Positions 38,633-48,194 of a DNA stretch of 64,000 nucleotides are shown piece by piece (positions within the stretch are counted from its first letter, which is position 1; each line of letters starts with the position of its first letter). Made by a program: the position numbers and the translations under genes. This stretch comes from Glandiceps talaboti (lineage: Eukaryota; Hemichordata; Enteropneusta; Spengelidae), in NCBI RefSeq assembly GCF_964340395.1, contig NC_135568.1, positions 16,562,776-16,626,775 of the forward strand, read 5' to 3'. Under the pieces are notes generated by a model. It made no database searches and was not told the DNA's origin. It saw only the letters and a list, made by a program, of their open reading frames with translations.

Positions 38633-38728
38633 TTGTATGTATGTATGTATGTATGTATGTATGTATGTATGTATGTATGTATGTATGTATGTATGTATGT
38701 ACTGTATGTATGTATGTATGTATGTACT
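38633..38728. repeat. (TATG)n microsatellite 18
   Basis: TATG tract with one GTACTG interruption, at the same site of the satellite unit as the others. In copy 1 of the duplicon the matching unit (near 25635) has no expansion. Confidence 0.97.
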
Positions 38729-39116
38729 GGAAGCAAATATGTATTAATTTTACCATATCGAATCCACGTAGCAGGAGAAATTAGACATTTGGTATGAACT
38801 CTGAAATATACATATATTTTGATATTGTTTTGTGATAGTGTTATTAGTTAATTTAGTAATGTGATCAAATGTTGAAAAAAATAGTCAATCTCTACTTGCT
38901 CCAGGATGGAAGCCAACCTATTATTCGAATATAATATCAGTGAAGAGATGTCTGGAACAAACTGACATATATGTTTTAGTACAGATAGAGTGTTTTTGAT
39001 CACTGAATCATGACTTTTCCTAACATATTAAAATTTCTTATCAAAATAATAAAGGTGTTATATAAGCTGAGGATCAATGGCGTGTGTGTTGTTATGGCAA
39101 ACGACACAAGACAAAT

Positions 39117-39894
39117 AAATTAGTAAGGGAGAGAGTCAGGAGAAATCATGCTTCCCCAGCCCGTTTTCTGAAAAAGTGACCCGACCAATTTCATTTCGTT
39201 GAAATATGATCCTCCTCTGTTAAAAATAAATGTTTCAAAAAAAGAAACACAACAACAACTACAACAACATATTGGCGGTCACATTTTACTTTGAACCATT
39301 TTTAAAATCTAACTTTGCATTATTTTGGCATGATCCCACCGCTGCCACCAGTTCCAAATCCTACTTCCACTACACCCCACCACTGCAATCATTATATATT
39401 GTATAGTAATGTGAAATATCAGTGAAATGCCGTGAATTAAATGCTAGTTGTGGTGTGAGGGAGAATTGGGTCTCACAGTAGTAAAGGGGGACAACATGGC
39501 AAGATATTTGAGATAATGTGATGCAGTGGAGATGTAGCCCTTGATAATGTGGATGTCAGTTGTGCTCTCACCTAGTCATCGGGAGCACTAGCCGTCAGCT
39601 CAACCAATGACATCCAGATACAGGCATTGATTTAATACAAATACAAACCAAGTAGAGTGGTAGTGGTGGTGGTGGTGGTGGTGGTGGTGGTGGTGGTGGT
39701 GGTGGTGGTAATGGATGGGAATAACAAATGACTTTAAAACTATCGATGTGGTGAGATCTTTATATAGAATAATTCCCTGTCTCCAGAGGGAATTGAACCC
39801 AAGACCTCGTGACTACTAATCTTGAGCTCTAGCAAATATGCAACAGCGATGTTGTGTTAACAGCCAAATCATGATATATATTATAAATATAAAA
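39117..39894. repeat. Dispersed repeat X, copy in duplicon 2
   Basis: Near-identical to 26945-27689. The main differences are the (GGT)n expansion at 39660-39712 and single-base changes. The minus-strand tRNA-like GGTTCAATTCC is retained near 39795. Confidence 0.85.
39660..39712. repeat. (GGT)n microsatellite
   Basis: About 17 GGT units against about 5 at the matching site near 27480. Confidence 0.95.
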
Positions 39895-39895
39895 A

Positions 39896-40311
39896 TATGT
39901 TAGAGGAGTGGGTGGAAATCTTTTAAAGTGGTATATAAATTACCTACACGACAATCATAGTGACTCAAACGTTTACAGTTCTATCTACAAAGGGTATACA
40001 TGGTAACGGAAGAAGGGGTTCGTATCGACAGATTGCTATCCGGTAATTACTTCTGAATCTCAAAATAAACAAGAAACTGACTAACAGGTGGTACTTGGAG
40101 GAGAATGGTTCAAGGTTCATTGACGCTCAAATGTGAAACTGCACAGTTCAGGAATGTTTCTTATACACATACAGGCCTACCTACCTGTAGACTACAAGCG
40201 TTATTCCGCTATTCTAACTGACATTTTGACTTTTTCAAATTGAATTTAAAATTCAAAATCCAAATGTCAGGAGAGCAAGTAGCGTAGTATCGCTAGTCGT
40301 TTGAGTTTACA
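39896..40311. repeat. Duplicated segment Z, copy 2
   Basis: See 36358-36781. It ends at TTTGAGTT, after which copy 1 enters satellite and this copy enters unrelated sequence. Confidence 0.85.
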
Positions 40312-40385
40312 GGTAGCTATAGGCTATAATACAGGCAACGTTGTTCCTTATTTACCAGCTTATATCATGGTTAACCAAAATCCGC

Positions 40386-40540
40386 GTAAATCTATTTGGA
40401 GCTTGTATGTACAGTAAATGTATGACGATTTCTAATACATTAAAATTGTTGTTACAACTTCTACCTTATCCCAAGGGAACGCGAAAGCATCATATATCAT
40501 CATAAATTTACTGTACATACAAGCTCCAATTAGATTTACT
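40386..40540. mobile_element. 155-bp foldback (MITE-like)
   Basis: Arms of about 35 bp match with two or three mismatches: GTAAATCTATTTGGAGCTTG on the left against the complement of CAAGCTCCAATTAGATTTAC on the right, continuing through TATGTACAGTAAA. No target duplication was identified. Confidence 0.65.
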
Positions 40541-40847
40541 TGTAGGGCTTAATTCAAATTTAAGACAGTCTGTGCTAATAATTTGGCTTCAGCTAATCGT
40601 TTCAGAATAAATTGTTAAGCCAGATAGCGATAGGGTTAACTCACAAAGGTTCTAGAAATATGTCAACTTACCACGTATACTTCGAATTCGATGAGTTCTT
40701 GAGTTGTTTCGCCAAGGACCTTGTCGAACAGCACTATCAAGGAACCTGGACGCCTTATACTTACGGGTAAACCATTTGATATCGGGGTGGGTTGTAGTAA
40801 TGTCGGGAAAAAATGACGCCTGCCAAAAGCAGGCAAGGAAAACATTT

Positions 40848-41020
40848 GGTGGTGTCATTAAATCACATGTGGGTTAATTTGCATGTCCTTGATTATAGCA
40901 TTAAAATTGATATCTCCTTGAGGTTGCTTGGAAACACTCTTTTAGCACAGTTGCTAGGGTTTAGTCATGCTATAGCCGTGTTAGAAAGCGGTGTCTGTCT
41001 GCTTGCGCAATTGCTTGCCC

Positions 41021-41055
<35 letters not shown>

Positions 41056-41090
41056 ATTATTTACGACCAAAGATGACGGTTATTCAACTG
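40848..41090. repeat. Dispersed repeat Y, copy 2
   Basis: Matches 31690-31900 and the AAAGATGACG part near 32150; contains a (CTGT)n tract at about 41018-41055. Confidence 0.78.
41018..41055. repeat. (CTGT)n microsatellite
   Basis: About nine CTGT units ending dispersed repeat Y. Confidence 0.95.
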
Positions 41091-41478
41091 CCAGTGTATG
41101 TACTGGGTTGTATGGAATTTAATTATTTAGATGTAATCTAATTACAGAAGTTCGTTAATAAATGCAAATTACTCATTAATATTCACATTATGTTTTAATA
41201 CTAGAACGTACATAATAAGTTCATTCCCTTTAGCACCTGGATGAGTGACTAGTTAGTCCCCGCCAGCGAAGTATAGATTGGGTTGCATCCGTTTGTCTGT
41301 TCGTGCGTCCAAGGCCATTTCTCGGAAATGACTGGATCGATTACTCCCAACCTAGGTACAAGGACATACTATGGCATACATATGCATGTCAATTTATTTT
41401 GTGATACGATCCAATATAGCTGCCAGATACGGAAGCGTATTAGTGCCAAGTTGTAAGGAAAAAAATAAAATTTAAAAT

Positions 41479-41705
41479 CTCGTAATTACGAGATTTCAAT
41501 TCTCGTAATTACGACTTTTTTCTCGTAATTACGACTTTTTTGTCGTAATTACGAGTTTTCAATTCTCGTAATTACGACTTTTCGATTCTCGTAATTATGA
41601 CTTTTCAATTCTCGTAATTACGACTTTTCGATTCTCGTAATTACGACTTTTTGAATCTCGTAATTACGAGAATCGTAAAGACATTTCTATTCTCGTAATT
41701 ACGTC
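41479..41705. repeat. Minisatellite of TCGTAATTACGA palindromes, left array
   Basis: About ten units of 20-23 bp, each with the 12-bp palindrome TCGTAATTACGA separated by ACTTTTT, CTTTTCAATT or CTTTTCGATT spacers. Confidence 0.93.
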
Positions 41706-42180
41706 ACAATTCTCCGGTAAGTTGATATCTAACTGGAAAAATCACACTGCCATTTTAAGTTCATGTTATAAGCAACAGCTGAGTTCTCAACAACACCCAA
41801 TCATCGGGTAGTAAGTACATTTATGGTGAACTGAACACTCTAATGTAAGTCCAGCAGTGAAATTACATAACACCTATAGGTTAAAAAAAGATATGGCAAT
41901 GAAATAACGTGTTCACATATGTACACACATATACTGGATGCAACAAGAAGTTAGTACTAGGTTCACTGCAATGTTTAAACAGGCAATCTGTCAATGAACT
42001 TAGCCAAATAATAAACACAAAACAAGAATTCCAGAACAACAAGAATTCTTCATCATGAGCAAAGAATTTGTTCAAATAATGGAGTCTAATATTAAACATA
42101 TATATATTCTTCTGAAATTCGGACACAACTCCAACTTATATCCAATGATGAAGATGTAGGGAAACTGTCCAATACAAGAC

Positions 42181-42235
42181 AGGATTACGACTGATGAAGG
42201 ACCTAACGGCCGGTCCGAAACGTCTTAAAAGAAGG
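42181..42235 (+). ncRNA. Hammerhead-ribozyme-like core
   Basis: CTGATGA (42191-42197) is followed by a GGACC/GGTCC stem with an 8-nt loop, then GAAAC (42217-42221) and GTC (42222-42224). This order matches the conserved core CUGAUGA, stem II, GAAA, then a short stem III and GUC cleavage triplet. Minimal hammerheads with weak stem III are known from Penelope-like elements and retrozymes. I cannot form a convincing local stem I with the downstream bases, although CTGTCCAATACAAGACAG just upstream is itself a hairpin. It may be a degenerate or partial motif from an older element. Confidence 0.35.
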
Positions 42236-42796
42236 ATCAATAAAGTTTCTATCTGGGGACGTCTCGCCAATGCCTTCCTACTAACACCCTGATATACCAG
42301 GGTCAATAACCTCGACAAACCGGTCCCTTGGCTAACTGACCCTCAAACCAATATTATTATACCATACCAAATACATATATTCAAGTATTTATCAACCGTG
42401 GAAAAGGTCTCCACACATTTTCAAACTTCATCGAACGACCTACGGTGCCACGTTATTGAATTTTAAATTTCAAAACCGTATAAATCTGATTTACCTTAAT
42501 GAAGAAAATTCTAAACTAAAGTTGTGAATTTTACCAAATATCAGATGGTAAATACTATTTTCTTCAATTTCAAATCCATTATTGATTCATTTTGCCGACA
42601 TGTAATGAAAGAATATTCTTCGCTGTTTTAATGCACTCGAGTTTTTTTTAAAGAAACGAAAAACGCAATCAAATCATACAAACCGGTTACCGTGTCAAAC
42701 ACTCTATAGTACATCTGCTTAGTACATCAAAATCATAAGATTCGTGTCTGAACAATTCAAAAATTGAAAAATAACAAACAATAAAAAATCATAATT

Positions 42797-43066
42797 TCAT
42801 AATTACGACAATCAAAAAGTCGTAAATACGAGAATGGAAAAGTCGTAATTACGAGAATCAAAAAGTCGTAATTACGAGAATCGAAAAGTCGTAAATACGA
42901 GAATCGAAAAGTCGTAATTACGAGAATCGAAAAGTCGTAATTACGAGAATCGAAAAGTCGTAATTACGAGAATCAAAAAGTCGTAATTACGAGAATCGAA
43001 AAGTCGTAATTACGAGAATCGAAAAGTCGTAATTACGAGAATCAAAAAGTCGTAATTACGAGAATC
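42797..43066. repeat. Minisatellite of TCGTAATTACGA palindromes, middle array
   Basis: About thirteen units with GAATCGAAAAG or GAATCAAAAAG spacers, very regular at 22-23 bp. A few units have AAATACGA. Spacer orientation is opposite to the left array. Confidence 0.93.
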
Positions 43067-43778
43067 TTTTAGAACGATTTAAATTAAACCTGTGATTATT
43101 ATGAAAATCTAAAACATGTATATATTAGTAAAGTTCATGTTCGTATAAAACATGTGGCGTCTTACGATGTTTTTATCACCATGCATGGCAGCATGTGACC
43201 TATTTTTGATCAGCAAGGCGCAAGCTCCAAATACATTTTATGCACTTCGTTGAAAGCGCTTAGAATGTAGTACTATTTAAGGGTAAAGTTACTTGATGGA
43301 GGGGCGAAGAAAATGGCATAAAAACAAGGTACTTTCCGAATTTTAAGGCTGTGACTATTTTGATGTGATTGCTTATATTTTCCATGTTACCTCTAACTCC
43401 ATTCCTCCGCAGCAAACCAAAAACAAAACAATACTACATATTTGATAATGAGAGGGTGATGTGCCCCCTTCTAAATATGGACCTTGGGAATCCCAAAAGT
43501 CAAATGGTTCACTCCTAAATCCCGCGCTCAGAGTGATAACTGACTTGCTACTAACTGCTGTTGGCTTACCACATGTATCATACCAGTGATCAGTCATGGC
43601 AGAAGAAGTTGACGAAGATTTCTTTATTTTCCTTCAAAAATCTCGTTGTAACTTAGTCCGAGATGAAAGTAAAATGAAATAAGTTCAGTTCGATTCACCA
43701 TTATCGCAGATCTAGCAGGCAGGCTACACGTGCACGTGAAACAGGAAGTGTATTTCTCAAGAAACAAACATAATAAAA

Positions 43779-44008
43779 CTCGTAATTACGAGAAAAAAGT
43801 CGTAATTACGAGAATCGAAATGTCGTAATTACGAGAATTGAAAACTCGTAATTACGAGAAAAAAGTCGTAATTACGAGAAAAAAGTCGTAATTACGAGAT
43901 TCGAAAAGTTGTAATTACGAGAATTGAAAAGTCGTAATTACGAGAAAAAAGTCGTAATTACGAGAAAAAAGTCGTAATTACGAGAATTGAAATCTCGTAA
44001 TTACGAGA
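43779..44008. repeat. Minisatellite of TCGTAATTACGA palindromes, right array
   Basis: About eleven units with GAAAAAAG or GAATTGAAAAG spacers; mirror image of the left array as part of the terminal inverted repeat. Confidence 0.93.
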
Positions 44009-44064
44009 TTTTAAATTTTATTTTTTTCCTTACAACTTGGCACTAATACGCTTCCGTAGCCAGA

Positions 44065-45047
44065 GAGCCATTTTGTTACGATTTTTTCATGCCCAAAGCC
44101 ATTATGCAGACATGCCTGAACAGATCTCATGCAGAGTTGAATTTCGACAAAATACTTACATATATTAAGTTTAGAGACAAAATATTAGTATGACTCAGCT
44201 TATAATGTGTAACTGGTGTCATAACCTGATTTGATAAATAAAATTTATATGATACATGGATGTACCCACACGATACACACATCCACTACCTATAAGTCAT
44301 ACTAACTGAAAATGGCGACATTTTGTTGACCTTTGACCTAATAATGATATTTTAATATCCAAAACTTTTGACAAAATATTTGTAATAGACTAATTATTCA
44401 TAATATACAGTGTGTAACATGTAAATATGACTGTTAAGTAACTTTGACATGATTTTATAGGCAGTAAGTATTAAGCCTACCAAAACATGTGTTTACCAAT
44501 AGCAATGCATGGTATTTCGGTTTCCACGCGATATAACAAAATGCCCAGGGGTGCGCGAGTGGCACCCGTCAGATATGCTAACAGGACACCTTTCTGAGGT
44601 GTAATCTGCAAAAAATATCATATATATAACTCAAATTGCGAGGTTAACCCCCCCAAACCCCCCTCTGGCAACTGGACTATAAGGATAATGTTGTATTACA
44701 TACATATGCCTGTCAATTTATTTCGTGACACGATCCAGTATGGCCAGCGGGCGGTTTTTCATATCCAGAGTTTTTCATGTCCAGAACCATTACTTGGACA
44801 TGATTGAACAGATTTCTATCAAACTGGGTACAAAGACAATACACTATGGCATACATGTGTATGTCATTTTATTTTGTGATTCAATCCAATGTGGCTGCTA
44901 GACGGCCATTTTGTTATGAATGATCCATGCTCAATGCCATTATGCAGACATGCCTGAACATATCTCATTCAAAGTTGGGATAGGGACAATATTGTATTAC
45001 ATATATCTGGCATACCTGCGGGGGCGGGGGCAAAGGAGGCAGCTGCC
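44065..45047. repeat. Body of the outer element with diverged direct repeats
   Basis: Two to three degenerate units of about 200-240 bp share GGCCATTTTGTTA, CATTATGCAGACATGCC and GTGTATGTCA-type blocks. A short CCCCCCAAACCCCCCTCTGG stretch lies near 44648. Confidence 0.6.
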
Positions 45048-45509
45048 AACGGATGCAACCCAATCTATACTTCGCTGGCGGGGACTAACTAGTCACTCAT
45101 CCAGGTGCTAAAGGGAAGGAACTTATTATTATGTACGTTCTAGTATTAAAACATAATGTGAATATTAATGAGTAATTTGCATTTATTAAAAAAGAAAGAA
45201 AAAAAACCTACTTTTTGAATACATAGTGATGCTATTAAAATCGTTATTTACGTGACGATTCCTAGCATGCGCGATTTCAATGGATAGTTCACTAAAGTAA
45301 CTGTACACTGACTCATGGCTAATATGTATCTTATATCGCTATTATACGCTGGCTGAACTTTGAATTAAAATGTATCCAGTTAAAGATTGTAACATTTTGC
45401 AGCAAATTAATTTTTTTCCGCGGGAAAGTACAAAAGAAGTACGCACGTGCACTGTACATTTTCTGCGAGTAACAGTAGTCTTGAAAGTCTCCTTCATTTG
45501 AAAATAGCA

Positions 45510-45793
45510 GGTCGCAATTATAATGTCAGCGAGTGAAACTTAAAAAAAAGACGGAAAAAGTCGTTCAACGTGAGGTTGCCTACTATGCTGTGACTCGTGA
45601 CTCCGAAGATGCGCTCGATCTCATTTACACCTTGTTCCTTATATTAAAAACATTTACTGATAAAACGGCAGATCTCTTTTTGGATTATTTGGTGGCCCTG
45701 AAATCTATTAAACTAGTTAGTAATACGCAGTTTAAGATCCACTATTTGAAGATCTTTCTTTCAATAATTGTGTTCGACGTTGTCTTTGGTTAA
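45510..45793 (+). pseudogene. Possible broken exon or retrocopy of an unknown protein
   Basis: From about 45533 an open frame of 86 codons has mixed codon use and amphipathic, protein-like composition (EKVVQREVAYYAVTRDSEDA, DLIYTLFLILKTFTDK). An upstream ATG at 45522 (ATG TCA GCG AGT GAA ACT) is out of frame by one base just before an eight-A run and would stop at TAA. A single extra T at that point would explain the break. I do not recognise the protein, and a chance open frame is a real alternative. Confidence 0.3.
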
Positions 45794-46131
45794 AATGTTG
45801 TTTGATATAATTATTTCATTGCACACTGACACTAGCGTTATTCCGCAATTCATTTTGAAGCGACAATTTGCTTTGGAAAGAATGGCCCTGAATTTGTAAA
45901 CAGAGTTGTACCTTCGACAGCAAAATCCAAACTTCAATTTCCATTATAATGATAATAACAAGGAGAATTCACTGAGTTCACCTTGGGTTCCGACATAAAC
46001 GAGGCCATAACAGTTTTTGAAGTTGGGTAAAGAAAATGATAATTTTGTTGTGTTACTTATTTGAGCACCATCATTTTGTTTACCTTGAATGTGACATCTT
46101 TTCGGCAACTACTTTGAAATATACGACATTA

Positions 46132-47004
46132 GGCCAGAAAAAAAGAAAAAGCTGTTCAGCCTACCCATATATGTTTTTTTTTTCTGGTGATGGGCAATAT
46201 ATCCTCAATATATTCGCATTTTTTTCAAAATTAAGGATATTTCTTTATATTTTCTGAATAGTACATGTAACAATATACATTTGAATCTATTCCAAATTAT
46301 ATAATATCTTATACAGTGGTTTACTTGGCTCTGATGTTGTATACAAGCATGAATTGAGATTAAATATCCAATGTGCACTAAAAAGAATTGAACAAAAGTT
46401 GACTATAGGGCCATCAAAAGTCTGAAAGTCTTGAAATTTTTTGCTCTTTATTCAGGATTTTTTGGAACGAAAGTAAACACCAGGATGAGTCATTTACCAT
46501 GTGCACATCCGCATAATATCTTTCAGCTTTGCCACAACAAAATACACTTCCAGATAATATGTAATACATAGCATAATTGTTTCAGTTCTCCTACACTGTC
46601 TTATTTTCAATTTTTTTCACCTTTGGAGTTGTCTCCTTCTAATGTATCATTGTACCATATAATTTTATATCTCCACTCTAGTGTAGGTGACAGAAGGGGT
46701 GGCTAAAATAATGCTTGAGTCTCAATTGGCGGGGCTTAACATTTTTTTGAGAAGAGAGGGTGCGAGGAACTACGCCATTTGTTTAACCGTAAATTGTGTA
46801 CATTTCCTAACTGCAGACAAATTGCATGAGATAGTATCAAGATGACTGAATAAGTTCTATCTAAACTCGACCTGAAATATTTTGCTGTCATTATATATGG
46901 TTTGTTTTATCCTTGTCAAGCATTGTGAAAAAATGAAATCGAACTACTTACCCAATGTGAAGAGTTAGGTTACCCGTTGACAAGCATTTGTTATTTTTCT
47001 GACC
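46132..47004 (+). mobile_element. PIF/Harbinger-like non-autonomous element, copy 1 (873 bp)
   Basis: It starts GGCCAGAAAAAAAG and ends TTATTTTTCTGACC, imperfect TIRs, bounded by TTA on both sides (46129-46131 and 47005-47007). Internal landmarks GGTGATGGGCA, AATAGTACATGTAACAATAT, CAGTGGTTTACTTGGCTCTG, GACAGAAGGGGTGGCTAAAA and GGCGGGGCTTAACAT occur in the same order in the copy at 59377-60561. A TWA target duplication and GGCC-starting ends are typical of PIF/Harbinger (Tourist-like) MITEs. No transposase is encoded. Confidence 0.78.
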
Positions 47005-47007
47005 TTA

Positions 47008-48059
47008 CATATGATATTTAATTGCGTATGCTAAAATATATATTATGTAAATTACATACACATTTATGTAAATTAGCACTTTTCTAAATTTTAAATGCAT
47101 GATTGCACCTTGACAAAGTTCCGCCACCCTTGGCAATTTGGTCAGGCTACGGCCCTGTGTGCATGTCAATTTATGTAGCAATATGGTCCCATATGGAAAA
47201 CGGATGGTAGACAGCGAGACAGAGAAAACATAAATTAAACTTCCATCATGGAAGTTAAAAGTGAATATTACATGTTGAAGAAATAATGTCAGGTTGCTTA
47301 GGGAAACGACAATACCAATAGGTATAATGTCCACTTCCAGTAGGTTCACACTTAGCACGTTGTATGGACTCTGAGAAGACGTAAGTCGTAACCTATCATA
47401 AAAAGAAAACCACACAAGTATGGATAGTTGTGTCGTCCCAGAATCGAGTTAAATTAGGTCAGATAGTTTTTCATCTCCCGACCGACCCTAATTTGCATCT
47501 CCGACATCAGAAGAAAAACAATTGTTTTATTTCCAACCGACCCCTAAGTTCAACACAGCAAGATTGTAAGGTTCGAACGAACATCAAACGTTCCTCATGG
47601 CGACTACCCCCAACCCCCCAACCCCCTTTGTTACGTCGGAGCAGCATGTGTCTTTCATGCCTGAAGTCGTTGAGATTTGAGGGACAGAGCTCGAAACCAA
47701 TGCCATCGCGAGGTACATTTTGCTGCAATGTAATAGCTCAGAATATTTTTATCATTTTCAAAATTATGCTTAAAATTGGTAAAAGTCATATTGCATTCCT
47801 CAAAAATCTATTTTTTGACCAGTTTTTAGCTTTAAATCAGTTATGTCATCGGGGAAATGACCGACCCTGTCATGGTAATGCGTTTCATGACCCATGACAT
47901 GCATGACCTTGGAAGACGTTCTTTGTTCATTGCGCATGTGCAATAAATGAAATTACCACAGATTCACGCAGCATAGGCTCACGATGTTTGTTACATCTTA
48001 CAGTGTTTAGTTGTGTCATAAACACAGGTTTTAGGCATGGGTGTTACAAAATAGTACAC
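47008..48059. other. Unassigned region
   Basis: A 155-codon plus-strand frame (47430-47897) has no recognisable domain and low-complexity proline-rich patches. GCAGAATCGAGTTAAATTAG-like sequence near 47440 is shared with 32176, so at least part is dispersed repeat. I see no supported gene. Confidence 0.5.
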
Positions 48060-48099
48060 CAGATTTAAACTGAGTGCCTCCCGTAAGGGAATCACTAAT

Positions 48100-48131
48100 T
48101 ATTATTATTATTATTATTATTATTTATTTAT
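48100..48131. repeat. (TTA)n/(TTTA)n tail of LINE C
   Basis: About ten TTA units then TTTATTTATTTC on the plus strand, the complement of an AAT-type LINE 3' tail. Confidence 0.92.
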
Positions 48132-48194
48132 TTCGGAATAGAAAAAATAATTCCATATACTGAAGAAAAAATAGAAAAGGGGAAAAAAGACGGA

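Larger units (their letters stand above)
36787..40311. repeat. Duplicon, second copy (~3.5 kb, lacks 8.67-kb interior)
   Basis: Satellite (36787-39116), repeat X (39117-39894) and segment Z (39896-40311) are contiguous. The junction reads AAAAATATGTTAGAGG; in copy 1 the left side continues AAAAATAGGAATCG and the right side is preceded by TCAATATGTTAGAGG. The shared AATA is compatible with a microhomology deletion in copy 2. One near-consensus satellite unit (25.9-26.8 kb) is also missing here. Confidence 0.8.
41428..44058. mobile_element. 2,631-bp element with long TIRs built from palindrome arrays
   Basis: The tips TACGGAAGCGTATTAGTGCC are perfect inverted repeats, and identity continues through AAGTTGTAAGGAAAA into the arrays, giving perfect matching for well over 100 bp. 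Flanks duplicate GCCAGA (41422-41427 and 44059-44064). Excision rejoins GCTGCCAGA with GAGCCATTTTGTTACG, as in the related uninterrupted stretch near 44892. Three minisatellite arrays occupy 41479-41705, 42797-43066 and 43779-44008; the first is inverted relative to the other two. The spacers contain no recognisable transposase. A 6-bp duplication does not match the common hAT, Mariner or Harbinger sizes; the superfamily is unknown to me. Confidence 0.8.
41157..45187. mobile_element. Outer inverted-repeat element, interrupted by a second element
   Basis: 41157-41293 is nearly identical to the reverse complement of 45048-45187 (AATAAATGCAAATTACTC at the tips, AGTCCCCGCCAGCGAAG inside). The body has diverged direct repeats: GTCAATTTATTTTGTGA-type stretches at 41392, 44707 and 44853, and CATTATGCAGACATGCCTGA at 44099 and 44937. 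Without the 2.63-kb insertion it would be about 1.4 kb. No target duplication was resolved and no coding sequence seen. Confidence 0.7.

Noticed and set aside
41479-44008. CRISPR-like appearance of regularly spaced short palindromic repeats
   Set aside because: Spacers are only ~8-11 bp, near-identical to each other, and the arrays are part of an inverted repeat in eukaryotic DNA. This is a minisatellite.
47430-47897. 155-codon plus-strand frame as a gene
   Set aside because: Starts at GTG, no domain, proline- and histidine-rich low-complexity patches, and shares part of its start with another non-coding site at 32176.
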